From the NCBI GenBank assembly GCA_016714985.1, contig JADKBS010000032.1, forward strand, positions 1 through 64,000: DNA of 64,000 nt, given 5' to 3'. Under the pieces are notes generated by a model. It ran no database searches. It saw only the letters and a program-made list of their open reading frames with translations, and was not told the origin of the DNA. Of this stretch, positions 51,212-60,127 are shown piece after piece (within the stretch, counting starts at the first letter, position 1; each line of letters begins with the position of its first letter). Source of the stretch: Saprospiraceae bacterium (GTDB taxonomy: Bacteria; Bacteroidota; Bacteroidia; Chitinophagales; Saprospiraceae). A program made the translations under genes and the position numbers.

Positions 51212-51307
51212 ATGGCCCGCAAACTCACCCTTTACATCGCCGCCAGCCTTGACGGCTACATCGCCAAGCCGGGCGACGACCTCTCCTTCCTCAATGCCAT
51301 TGGATAA
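51212..51307 (+). pseudogene. N-terminal fragment of a dihydrofolate-reductase-like (RibD C-terminal) gene
   Basis: A 31-codon frame, beginning MARKLTLYIAASLDGYIAKP and then GDDLSFLNA before TAA, matches the first strand and helix of RibD-C-type dihydrofolate reductases, which are normally about 180 residues. The rest of the gene is missing; the downstream large gene on the other strand begins its 3' end 46 bp later. It marks a deletion or insertion boundary. Confidence 0.8.
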
Positions 51308-51353
51308 TGTTGCGGGGCAAAGTTTTTATTCCCTCCCAGCTAAACATGCCTGC

Positions 51354-54300
51354 TCATTCCACCACTAACCGTAAAAATGCCTTTACCTCGTCGCTTGTCA
51401 ACTCAATCAGATAGACACCGCTCGGCAGTCCGTTGTCCTCAAAATGAATGGTTGAGGCACCTACCGGAAATGACCCGGCACGGCTTTCGACCACTTGCCC
51501 CAGCAAGTTCAATAGCCTGATTTTCAAGGTTTTACTTTGCAATAGCTGCATTTCCAACCAAAATTCCCCGGCAGTCGGATTGGGCAATATTTGCATGGAA
51601 GTCACGCCCTCCAATTGCGAAGCGGCAACAAACGGCAAAACGCTGACCTGTACGGAATCCATCCCCGTGCAACCTTGCAAATCGGTAAAGCTGTAGAAAA
51701 TCCAGTGCTGGCCTACTCCCGCTGAAGTCGGGTCGAATTGTCCGCCTGTCACACCAGGACCAGTGAAAATGCCACCGGTTGGCACTCCAATCATTGCCAC
51801 TGGAGGGTCTTGGTTGGTATAGTTTGCCGCCAATCCCGAAAGCGTCACTTGGGGCAAGGGTACGGCTTGCAAAATGGTGGAAGTATAGGCGTAACAGCCG
51901 TTTTCGTCAAACACTAACAGGTTGTAAGGGCCCGATTGGCTTGGATAAAAATTCGTAAAAACAATGGTCTGCTCGTACATAAAGCTACCGCCCGGTAATC
52001 CCCAAATAAAGCTGTTTCCGCCCGAACCAATCAAGGATACCGTACCACCTTCACAAACCAAACTGTCGGGTGAAACAGTGATGGCAGGGTCGGGCAGCGG
52101 CCATACTTCCACCGTGATTTCATTGGAGAAACTGCCGCAATTGTTCAAATCAGCAGCATAGATGGAGTAAATACCGGGATTGTAAACCACGATGTTTGAA
52201 CTATTGGAAAAAGCAACGGGCATCCCATCCAAATACCATTGATAAATGGCAAATGCGCTACCGTCCACGCCCAATATCACCTCACTGCCTTGACAAAATT
52301 GGGTAGGAGCGTTGGCGGAGATACTCACTTGTGATGGCACACATGCCACTTGTACCAACTGCAAACTTGTATCAGCGCTACATTCATTCGTCGCAATCAA
52401 TTGGACGAAATAGCTACCAGACGAAACAAACCCAGCGGTTGGGTTGGTTTCCGTGGAGGTAGCCCCGTTCCCAAAGTCCCAGAGAAAGCTCGTGGCGTTT
52501 TGCGAAGTATTGGCAAATGATACGGTCAGGTTGTTTGCCGAATAGTTGAACGAAGGAATGGGTGTCGGGCTGATGGACACGGTCACGGGGTCGGAGACAA
52601 CACCGCAATTTGGCGTGTTGGTTGCGTGTACTACATAGTCGCCCGATGTAGAAGCCGAATAAACGGATGAATCCGCACCTTGAATTACCTGGCCGTTGCG
52701 CCGCCATTGGTAATAGGCTATGCCTGAGCTTGCATTCAACTGCACCGCTTGGCCCTCGCAGATCGAGATGGGGCCAAGAGGGGTTATTTCCACAGAAATG
52801 GGGGCACAGTCCACCATCACGGTTTGTGTCAGCGTTTGGTTGCCGCAAGCATTGCTGGCGTACAAGGTCACGTCATAAGTACCTGGTGCTGAAAAAATAT
52901 GAAGGGCGTTAGCGGGGTCGCTAGTATCGGAGTTCCCTCCGCCACTATCCCCAAAGTCCCAATCCAAGAACGTGGCGTTCTGCGTTTGGCTAGTGAAATA
53001 CACGATCAAGTCATTGACCGAAAAATCAAAAACCGGCACTGGCGAGGATTGCACCTGTATGAAATCCGCTTCCGTCTTCGTCGTGGTGCCCACGGCATTG
53101 CCCACCGTCAGCGTGACCGGGAAATTGCCGGGATTTTGATAAACCACCGTTGGGTTCGCCAAGGTCGAGGTGACGGGAGCTCCGCCTGGGAACGACCAGT
53201 TATAGCTCAGGCAAGGGGCGTTTTGCGTAGCAAACTGCACCGTGAGCGGCCCGCATCCCGATTGAACATTGGCGGTGAAATCGGTGGTTGGTGCGCTTGC
53301 GTTTTCCGGCTGAAAACAAGTTTCCCCATTGCAAGCGGCATTGCCAGCCGTGCCGTTGACCATGAATTGGTGGAGCAGTTTATTGTAGCCCGTAGCCGCT
53401 TCCCAGACGCCTTCATTGGCGAGCCGAATGGCATATTCGGGCCTTGCGGTCAGGGTAGGGTATGGGTCGGCGAGGTGCAACAGCAGTTCGTAGTTGCCAT
53501 GCGGCAAATCGGGCGGTAGGCAAAAAGCGTGTTCGATGGAATAGGTCGCCTCGCCCGCCAGCCACCTGCGGGGGTCATCGGGCAGTTGGACTTGCCAGAT
53601 AGCGCCCGTGACTGCATTGCGGAGCAAAAGCCGCAGCAACCTTGCATTGAACGGCGCAGCGAAGCCCTTGTTTTTCAAGTCAATTTTAATGGAAATGGAC
53701 TGGCCCGGCTGGGCCTCCGTTGGGTATTCGCCAGCTTGCAATTCGAGCCGATAGCCGAGCCGCTGTTTGATTTCGTCTATGCAGCCGCCGCCGACCCAGT
53801 CGTTGTTGAGGGCGTTGTTGTAGTCGGCGTTCAGGTACGACCAGTGCATTCTTTCCATCTCCGCTTGGGCACCGCCGCCGGGCTGGCCGTTGCAATTGGA
53901 ATAAGGGTTGAAATCAGCGCAGGTCTCGCCGCCGACTGGCACGAAGCGGGAATCCAGCGCCATATAAGGCTTCAAGTTCAAGGTGTCGAAACCGTTCGCC
54001 CCGGCATCGTAGTTTTCGTAAGTGCCAATATCGTTTTCGCTCGAAAGGAAACAATCGTTGTGGTGGCCGATACGGGCCTTCGCCGTGTTCTGGAAAGCCT
54101 CGGCTGGCGTCAGTGCAGCGGAAGTGACGGGGGCATTTACCCCATAGACCGTCTTTTGCTTTTGCTGCGGATAGCGCACTTGCAGCGCTCGGTCGATGGG
54201 CAGGGCATCCAACAGGGCGGCGATGATTTCGTTGCGGTCTGCCCAATTTTGGGCGGTTAGGCCGAACGGTGCTTGCGAAGCGTCGCCAAAAAAATCGGTG

Positions 54301-57044
54301 TAGTAGCCCTCGCCCCAAATGCCGATAAAGCCGAGTTGCAAGGTGGCAATCACGTCGGCATTGGCTTGCAAGATGGGCTTTAGCTGCGTAATATGCTGCA
54401 TTACGACGCTTTTCGGGGCATCGCCGTAGGGCGAGCAGTAGGTGTCGCCGCAGACCTCGCCGCTTACCGTATAGACAAATCGTGGAATCAGTTTCACCCC
54501 AGCTTGCCGGGCGGTTGCGAAGTCCTGCGCCACGGCGTTCAGATAGGTTTGGGAGATGGGGCCACCCTTGAAATCCTCCAGCACGAAGTACCGAAAGGCC
54601 AAGGTCGAGTAAATCGAATAATTGGCCCCAAACGGCTGTTGAAGGCTGCGCCAGCTTTGCAATTCGTTGGCATCCAATGGGTTATAGTTTGAGGAAGTGG
54701 TTTCGGTATAACGGTAAAAGCCCCGCTCTGGGTTCGGGAAGTCCTCGGTGGAGGCGGTATAATCCACTTGGCCGGGCACTATCGCCTTGCTTTTCCAGAC
54801 GCCGCCGCCCATTGTCGTCACCCAGGTTTCATCCGGGTTGTTCGGTGGGAAAAACACCCGCTTTGGCCGCCAAAACGGGAAGGCATCCACCCGCTCGAAA
54901 TTGGGCGAGGCACCGAGGTTTTCCGTAAAAAACAGGCCATCGTTTTCAGCAGTGAGGTAAGCCGTGCCCGGTTTGGTGGGGTGTATGGTGATGCTTTCCG
55001 CCGATTCATTGGCGAAGACCCTTGTCCAAGTTTGGCCCCGGTCGGTGGTGCGGTAGAGGCCGCCGTTGCCTTGGTTGTTTGGCCCGGCGAAGGTGGTGAA
55101 CCGGCCCCAAACCGTGGCGTACCATGTGTTTTGAGCCGGGTCGTGCGGGTCAACAACGAGGTCTTTGGTGTAAAATTTCATGGCATTCGCTGTGCGGTCG
55201 AGCCAAGCATTGCCGCCCGGCGGCAGCAGGAAAACCCCGCTGCTTTCGTTCAAGGTCACGCCATCAGGCTCGGCACGGGCGGAATAGGTGGTGACCAAGC
55301 TGCCATCTTCCAAACTGACGAGGTTGTAGGGGTGGCCCTGCGTGCGGGGCGGGTTCGGCAGCTTCGTCCAAGTGCCGCCGCCATTGGTGCTTTGGAAAAC
55401 GCCGCCTTCGGTGGAATGTACCACGCTGGCGTAAAGCTTCGAGGGATTGACTTTGTCCACCTCCATCCACACGACCGGGTGGCCGAAATTGTAGGTGGTG
55501 TCCCAAGTAAGGCCATCGTCCATGGACTTGGCGACCAAGCCGCCGACCCCATCCAGCACATCGTCGGTGATGCGGTAGCTGAGGTACATATCGTTGATTT
55601 CGGACACGGCGGCAAACAAATGCCCGGTCGTAGGTTGCCGCAGGATAAGGTACCAGTTGTTGTCCGACACGACGCCCCAAGGCTGGAAGAGGTTGTGCGC
55701 AAAAGTCCAAGTCTCGCCGCCATCGTTGGAATAGGTCTGCCCGATGTCGGTGTTGCTGACGAATATTTCCTGCTCGTTTTTCCAATAAATATGGTGCGCC
55801 GTGGTGACGTCGAGGCCGGAGGTCTTGTAAAATTGGTTGATGCTGGAAGGCTGCCCCACAGCGTTTTGCGAAGCAGGAAGCACATAGGTCGCCCGCCAAG
55901 TAGCCCCGCCGTCGGTGGTGATATGGCCAGTGCCGTCGGCGATGATGACCCGGTCGGGGTCGGTGGGCGCTACGTCCAAACCCAGTGCCGTATCGTTGAA
56001 GTACAGCCAAAATGCGCCCTCATGCCCCGTCCAGCCCGATTGGATGTTCTGGTTATTGTCGAGCAGATAAGTGTTTGTCCAATTGCTGCCGCCGTTGGTG
56101 CTTTTATAGACCAAAGGCTCGCCATTGGCGATGGCCGCTGCTGCCCAGACGGTTTGGGTATTGCCCTGCGCCAAGTCCACCCAAGCGATTTCGACATCGT
56201 TGGGGATGTTTCCTCGGGAATTTGTCCAAGCAGCGGAGGTCGAGTAGTTCATCCTGAAAATGCCCTGCAATTGGTCACGGACGCTCAGGGGTTCGCCCCA
56301 GGCAAACAGTTGGTCGGCGGCCACGGGGAGGCAGAACAGCTGGAGGGTATTGCCCGATTTTGCACCAGCGAGGTGGTAGATGCCCGTGCCAGCGGGCAGT
56401 CCGCTGTGGTTTTCTATGTTGAAACTGGTCCCGTTGTCCTTGGAAACGAGCAGCCCTTCGTTGGTGCCCACGTAGATGTTTTGCCCATCCCAAAACACGC
56501 CGCCGAGCCACATATTGCCGCTGGGCGGCACATAAACCTGTGTCCAATTGGCCCCGCCGTCATTGGAGAAAAACAGGCGGTCGTATTCGTTGAGTAGCAG
56601 CCGCTGCGTACTGTTGGGGTCCACTTCCAAGCGATGGACGCCCGTAGCAGTAGGGTCGGGAAGCGGTTGCCAAGAAGTGCCGCCATCGGTGCTCTTGGCC
56701 AGTTCGCCCCGCCACCAAGGGTCGGTGAGGTTGGTGGTGGAGCGGCGGCAAACATAAAGGACACTGGGGTCGGAGGTGAACTGCACCTTGCCCTTTACTT
56801 GACTAACCATTTCTTGGTAATGCAGCATTTGCCAAGTCTGCGCCCCATCGGTGGAGCGATAGACGCCGCCCATGTCGCAGTTGAGATAGACTTCATTGGC
56901 ATTGTGCGGGCTGATGCTCGGCACGTAGGTATAGCCGCCGCCGCCGGGGCCGTGGTTGGTGAAATGGGTGGGCATTTGTGCCGTTGCTGTTCGGTTGCAA
57001 ATAAAATTTACGAGTAGGAGGGCAAAAATTATGCGGTATTTCAT
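51354..57044 (-). CDS. Giant T9SS-secreted protein: BNR/sortilin-like repeats, DUF4874/DUF4832, PKD domains
   Basis: A 1896-residue protein with a signal peptide (IIFALLLVNFICNRTATAQ). Residues about 25-760 are BNR/VPS10-like repeats (GGVYRSTDGAQTWQML, LFFSNDGGANWTQVYV), expected to form beta-propellers. Residues about 770-1230 are DUF4874 and DUF4832 (NPERGFYRYTET, GFIGIWGEGYYTDFFGDA), TIM-barrel-like. Several PKD/Ig-like domains follow (CLSYNWSFPGGAPV, SFLWDFGNGATS), and the T9SS sorting domain closes it (MQILPNPTAGEFWLEMQ, LPSGVYLIELT). The reading is open throughout. It may bind or degrade polysaccharide, from the BNR and barrel domains; this is inference. Confidence 0.88.
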   Translation of the reverse strand: MKYRIIFALLLVNFICNRTATAQMPTHFTNHGPGGGGYTYVPSISPHNANEVYLNCDMGGVYRSTDGAQTWQMLHYQEMVSQVKGKVQFTSDPSVLYVCRRSTTNLTDPWWRGELAKSTDGGTSWQPLPDPTATGVHRLEVDPNSTQRLLLNEYDRLFFSNDGGANWTQVYVPPSGNMWLGGVFWDGQNIYVGTNEGLLVSKDNGTSFNIENHSGLPAGTGIYHLAGAKSGNTLQLFCLPVAADQLFAWGEPLSVRDQLQGIFRMNYSTSAAWTNSRGNIPNDVEIAWVDLAQGNTQTVWAAAAIANGEPLVYKSTNGGSNWTNTYLLDNNQNIQSGWTGHEGAFWLYFNDTALGLDVAPTDPDRVIIADGTGHITTDGGATWRATYVLPASQNAVGQPSSINQFYKTSGLDVTTAHHIYWKNEQEIFVSNTDIGQTYSNDGGETWTFAHNLFQPWGVVSDNNWYLILRQPTTGHLFAAVSEINDMYLSYRITDDVLDGVGGLVAKSMDDGLTWDTTYNFGHPVVWMEVDKVNPSKLYASVVHSTEGGVFQSTNGGGTWTKLPNPPRTQGHPYNLVSLEDGSLVTTYSARAEPDGVTLNESSGVFLLPPGGNAWLDRTANAMKFYTKDLVVDPHDPAQNTWYATVWGRFTTFAGPNNQGNGGLYRTTDRGQTWTRVFANESAESITIHPTKPGTAYLTAENDGLFFTENLGASPNFERVDAFPFWRPKRVFFPPNNPDETWVTTMGGGVWKSKAIVPGQVDYTASTEDFPNPERGFYRYTETTSSNYNPLDANELQSWRSLQQPFGANYSIYSTLAFRYFVLEDFKGGPISQTYLNAVAQDFATARQAGVKLIPRFVYTVSGEVCGDTYCSPYGDAPKSVVMQHITQLKPILQANADVIATLQLGFIGIWGEGYYTDFFGDASQAPFGLTAQNWADRNEIIAALLDALPIDRALQVRYPQQKQKTVYGVNAPVTSAALTPAEAFQNTAKARIGHHNDCFLSSENDIGTYENYDAGANGFDTLNLKPYMALDSRFVPVGGETCADFNPYSNCNGQPGGGAQAEMERMHWSYLNADYNNALNNDWVGGGCIDEIKQRLGYRLELQAGEYPTEAQPGQSISIKIDLKNKGFAAPFNARLLRLLLRNAVTGAIWQVQLPDDPRRWLAGEATYSIEHAFCLPPDLPHGNYELLLHLADPYPTLTARPEYAIRLANEGVWEAATGYNKLLHQFMVNGTAGNAACNGETCFQPENASAPTTDFTANVQSGCGPLTVQFATQNAPCLSYNWSFPGGAPVTSTLANPTVVYQNPGNFPVTLTVGNAVGTTTKTEADFIQVQSSPVPVFDFSVNDLIVYFTSQTQNATFLDWDFGDSGGGNSDTSDPANALHIFSAPGTYDVTLYASNACGNQTLTQTVMVDCAPISVEITPLGPISICEGQAVQLNASSGIAYYQWRRNGQVIQGADSSVYSASTSGDYVVHATNTPNCGVVSDPVTVSISPTPIPSFNYSANNLTVSFANTSQNATSFLWDFGNGATSTETNPTAGFVSSGSYFVQLIATNECSADTSLQLVQVACVPSQVSISANAPTQFCQGSEVILGVDGSAFAIYQWYLDGMPVAFSNSSNIVVYNPGIYSIYAADLNNCGSFSNEITVEVWPLPDPAITVSPDSLVCEGGTVSLIGSGGNSFIWGLPGGSFMYEQTIVFTNFYPSQSGPYNLLVFDENGCYAYTSTILQAVPLPQVTLSGLAANYTNQDPPVAMIGVPTGGIFTGPGVTGGQFDPTSAGVGQHWIFYSFTDLQGCTGMDSVQVSVLPFVAASQLEGVTSMQILPNPTAGEFWLEMQLLQSKTLKIRLLNLLGQVVESRAGSFPVGASTIHFEDNGLPSGVYLIELTSDEVKAFLRLVVE

Positions 57045-57154
57045 TTGAGTGTGGTGTGTCGGTCAAAAAGGACGAGGTAAAAAAGCCTGTAAATGTAGGG
57101 TTGCAGCGCCAATACTATTATAGTGGTTTGATTAACTATTTGGGGCAGGAGCAG

Positions 57155-57243
57155 GGCTTGAGGTGACGACACCTCGAAAGGGCGAGCAAACATTATCGTA
57201 TTTGCACAAGTTGAGCCGCCGTTTCGAGGCGTCGCCTCAAGCC
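57155..57243. repeat. REP-like palindrome GGCTTGAGGTGACGAC
   Basis: GGCTTGAGG-GACG-CCTCGAAA at the left end pairs with TTTCGAGGCGTCGCCTCAAGCC at the right end (57222-57243), with a 3-base length difference between arms. No ORF. It lies in the divergent-free spacer upstream of the giant secreted gene. Confidence 0.75.
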
Positions 57244-57288
57244 TCGGAACTATAACCAGGCTTGCGGGAAGTGGATGTAACTCGAAAC

Positions 57289-57651
57289 TCATGAGTGGAA
57301 CACCGCCACCGCCTCCTCCCGACTCCCCACAAAATTAACCTGCTTCCGCTGGTTGCTTTCCCGGATGAAATCTAGCAGGCTCTTGCTTTCCACTTGGCTG
57401 AAATCGCCTACGATGGCCAGTTTGAGCTGATAATTGGTGAATTTCTGAAGGATTTCACCCGCCAAGCCTGTTCTCAGTTCAAAAAAATCATCACATAAAA
57501 CGCCTTTGGGTATGATGACCCCAATGCTGCCATTGTACAGCACGTCGCCCCAAAACGCCATCACATCCTCCACGCTGCGGATAGTGGGGTGTTGCTCGGT
57601 GATTTCGGCAATGACTTGCCCGTTGTAGGTCTGAAACAGTAGATTTTCCAT
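57289..57651 (-). CDS. DUF4180 family protein
   Basis: A 120-residue soluble protein. SVEDVMAFWGDVLYNGSIGV and DDFFELRTGLAGEILQKFTN, then YQLKLAIVGDFS are the diagnostic features of DUF4180, a family of unknown function resembling STAS-like folds. Its ATG directly follows the stop codon of the membrane-protein gene upstream, so translation is coupled. It is the last gene of the metallo-beta-lactamase operon. Confidence 0.87.
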   Translation of the reverse strand: MENLLFQTYNGQVIAEITEQHPTIRSVEDVMAFWGDVLYNGSIGVIIPKGVLCDDFFELRTGLAGEILQKFTNYQLKLAIVGDFSQVESKSLLDFIRESNQRKQVNFVGSREEAVAVFHS

Positions 57652-58029
57652 TCAAGTTTGATTTTTGATGACCAGCCACTCCACCACCCCCAGCCCGCCA
57701 ATAATGACCACTTCCAACCCGAAATAAACCACCCCCAGCCCCGTGCAGCTAGGGAAGAATTGCGTCAGCAGCACGGCAGCAAACAAGGCGTAGGCCAAAT
57801 TCGCCACCACCAGCGTCCAAAGCATCCAGCGGGGGCGGTTCCTGCGGCGAGCGAGCGGCAGCGAGTAGCTTGCGTAGCAAAGGTTGATGATCCCCTGCAA
57901 GGTGAGCAGCCAGGTGGGCAACCCCAGCAGCCCAGCCAAGGGTTCCCGAACTACCAGCAGGAAAACGCCAACAACAAGGGCAGCGAGTCCATCAAAATAA
58001 AGCAGGCGGGTCAGCGGTGGAAGCGTCAT
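57652..58029 (-). CDS. Four-helix membrane protein, unknown function
   Basis: A 125-residue protein with four hydrophobic segments and a basic loop (LARRRNRPRW). I recognise no family beyond general small integral membrane proteins. It overlaps the metallo-beta-lactamase stop by 4 bp (ATGA) and abuts the DUF4180 start, so it is the middle gene of a tightly coupled operon. Confidence 0.75.
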   Translation of the reverse strand: MTLPPLTRLLYFDGLAALVVGVFLLVVREPLAGLLGLPTWLLTLQGIINLCYASYSLPLARRRNRPRWMLWTLVVANLAYALFAAVLLTQFFPSCTGLGVVYFGLEVVIIGGLGVVEWLVIKNQT

Positions 58030-58739
58030 GGTAGGTGTTTTTTCAGCAAAGCCTGGGTATGCCGCAGCCCGTCGCCCTGCCAGCCGAAATGCCCGGTGAT
58101 GATGTGGCGGGGCTTCCGGTATTTGCGCTTAGTTTTCTTCACAGCCTTCAACCAAACGGGCGGGTTGGCGTGGGAGAGATTGCCGAGGCCCGTGCTTTCG
58201 GTGCTTTTGATGAAACAGCCGCCGTACAGGATTTTCTCCTTCGGAAACCAGACGACGATATTGTCGGGGGCGTGGCCTTCGCCGGGGTAAAAGGTCTCGA
58301 AACGCAGGTTGCCAATCCGGAACGTCGTGTCCTTTGCGAAGCAAAACTGCGCCTGCGGCTCGCCTTCCCGTCGGCACCAGTCGAGGGTGAGGCAGGAAGA
58401 ATAGGTGCGGATGCCCCGTGCCTTGAAGTAGTCCAGCCCTGCCGTGCGGTCGGCATGGAAATGGGTGGAAAGGCAGAACACGACCTCCTTTCCATGCCTC
58501 GCCCGGATGCTGTCGAGCAGGGGCTGGCATTGGGCAGTGTCCCAAGGTGTGTCGAGCAGGATGGCGCCCGCATCGGTCAGCGCATAGAGGCTATTGGACG
58601 GGACGGGTTCGCCTTTGTAGTCGTTGTAGGTGGTATAAACATAAAAATCGCCCGTGAGCGGGGTGATTTTGAGGGCAGGGGTGGGGTTTTGCGCAAGCAA
58701 ATAAATTGGGAAAAACAGCAGGAAAACACATGCCTTCAT
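58026..58739 (-). CDS. Subclass B1 metallo-beta-lactamase
   Basis: A 237-residue periplasmic zinc hydrolase; residues 1-16 are a signal peptide (MKACVFLLFFPIYLLAQ). The zinc ligands are all present: H93, H95 and D97 in STHFHADRTAG, H156 in GEGHAPDN, C175 in YGGCFIKS and H217 in ITGHFGW. The cysteine ligand and spacing define subclass B1, close in style to the BlaB/IND-type chromosomal enzymes of Bacteroidota. It is predicted to open the beta-lactam ring, including carbapenems in most relatives; activity here is untested. The start at 58739 places the signal peptide first. It heads an operon with two coupled small genes. Confidence 0.92.
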   Translation of the reverse strand: MKACVFLLFFPIYLLAQNPTPALKITPLTGDFYVYTTYNDYKGEPVPSNSLYALTDAGAILLDTPWDTAQCQPLLDSIRARHGKEVVFCLSTHFHADRTAGLDYFKARGIRTYSSCLTLDWCRREGEPQAQFCFAKDTTFRIGNLRFETFYPGEGHAPDNIVVWFPKEKILYGGCFIKSTESTGLGNLSHANPPVWLKAVKKTKRKYRKPRHIITGHFGWQGDGLRHTQALLKKHLP

Positions 58740-58910
58740 CGAGGTGATTTTTTTGCAAAGAAAACCATTTCTGCTTGTTCGCCTTGGCCTACATGCGCTG
58801 TAATTTTTATAAAAATGCAAGCCAATACCTTCATTTCGAGCAAATTGCCGGATTCGTCCATGCGAGGGCACCGTCGGTCGGCTTAGTGCATGAAGTGAAT
58901 CGTGGCGGAT

Positions 58911-58918
58911 TAAGTTTG
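58911..58918 (+). promoter_or_regulatory. Candidate -7 box TAAGTTTG
   Basis: An exact TAnnTTTG match lies 19 bp upstream of the start at 58937, the expected position for a short leader. No -33 TTTG is evident. Confidence 0.4.
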
Positions 58919-58936
58919 TGCATCAAAGCAATTTAA

Positions 58937-59554
58937 ATGATAAAGAAACACTTGACCCTGTTTGGCATCGTCATAGCCCTCGTATTCTTGTTCATCTCCA
59001 TTGGGCTATACCCCGGCGGCTCGCAGCACGATGAAATGACTGTTGGCTTCGACTGGCGGCACAACTACCTGAGCAATTTGCTGAACCCCATCGCAGTGAA
59101 CGGGGCGGATAACCCCGCCCGCACTTGGGCAGTCTGCGGAGTGCTCTTCCTTTGCGCCAGCGCTGCCTTGGTTTTTGTTCGCCTTTCGGCAAAAATCCCG
59201 CATAAAACTTCTGCTAACATCATCCGTTACGCTGGGGTAGGTGCCATGCTCTCTGCGTTACTGGCTGCTACGCCGCTGCACGATTTGTCCATGAGCATTT
59301 CCGGCACGCTGTTAATGTTGACCTTGTTTTATGCTACAGTTTTCATTTTTAAAACAAAGCGGTATTGGTTGAAAGCGTTGTCAGTGGCGTATTTGGTGAC
59401 GCTGTATTCCACTGCCATCATCTATTTCACCCAAACTGGATTGGCCTACCTGCCCGTGGTGCAGAAGCTGAACCTGTTCGTGGCCATTGCTTGGCTGCTG
59501 GGGTTGGAATACGTGGTAAGGAGCGAGGATTTTCTTGTTTTGAAGCAAGATTAA
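58937..59554 (+). CDS. DUF998-like membrane protein
   Basis: A 205-residue protein with about six helices. The first loop GLYPGGSQHDEMTVGFDWRH followed by NYLSNLLNP recalls DUF998-type proteins, where a conserved loop with His/Asp precedes the second helix. No enzyme motif is certain. It is transcribed divergently from the metallo-beta-lactamase operon. Confidence 0.65.
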   Translation: MIKKHLTLFGIVIALVFLFISIGLYPGGSQHDEMTVGFDWRHNYLSNLLNPIAVNGADNPARTWAVCGVLFLCASAALVFVRLSAKIPHKTSANIIRYAGVGAMLSALLAATPLHDLSMSISGTLLMLTLFYATVFIFKTKRYWLKALSVAYLVTLYSTAIIYFTQTGLAYLPVVQKLNLFVAIAWLLGLEYVVRSEDFLVLKQD

Positions 59555-59583
59555 CCCAGCAATCCAGAACACCGCATGCACCC

Positions 59584-60100
59584 TCACGGCGGCGTAACCG
59601 CCCCGTATTCCAGCCGAAGCAGCCGGGCAGCGCCCCTTTTTGGCACCAGCACGATGAACAGTTCGTCATAATCGCCATGCTGGAGGTCGGCAGGTCGGGG
59701 CTGGGCGCCCAGCAGGTGGGCCGTCAGCGGCACAGTGTTGCTGTGGCCTACCACCAACACGGCTTCGCCCCGGTGTACCTTTTTTATTTTTGGCAAAAAC
59801 GGTGAGCTGGCTGCTGTCCGGCTCGTAGGTGCGCACAGGGATGCCAAGCCTTTTGGCCAGCGGCTCGGCAGTGGCCCGGGTGCGGGCCTTATCAGTGGAA
59901 TAGATGGCCGTGATATTGGCGTCGGCCAGCACCCTTGCCAGTTCATTGGCCCTTGCCGTTCCGAGTACAGGTTCGAGCTGGTCGAGGTCGCCTTGTCGGT
60001 CGGCGTGGCGAACCAGCACGATGGTGGTGATGGGATGGGAGCAGCCGAGCAGTAACGCCAATGCTGAAAAGCAAACCAGTTTTAGGATATGAGTGGTCAT
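59584..60100 (-). CDS. SixA/phosphoglycerate-mutase-like histidine phosphatase lipoprotein, one apparent frameshift
   Basis: One gene of 171 residues if one base is removed in the T-runs at 59780-59791 (A-runs in the coding strand); the reading then passes from TVFAK to IKKVHRGEAVLVVGHSNTV. The N-terminus is a lipoprotein signal (CFSALALLLGCSHP). IVLVRHADRQ holds the catalytic RHA, and the second half supplies the conserved VVGHSN. By family it removes phosphate from small molecules or proteins in the periplasm. The C-terminus ends RLEYGAVTPP. Confidence 0.82.
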
Positions 60101-60127
60101 GTTTTTGGGCGAAGATAGGCAAGGGCA

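Noticed and set aside
54768..56597. 609-residue open frame on the plus strand
   Set aside because: Lies fully antisense to the 1896-residue secreted protein, whose domains and signal peptide are clear. The frame has no family resemblance and results from GC-rich codon bias.
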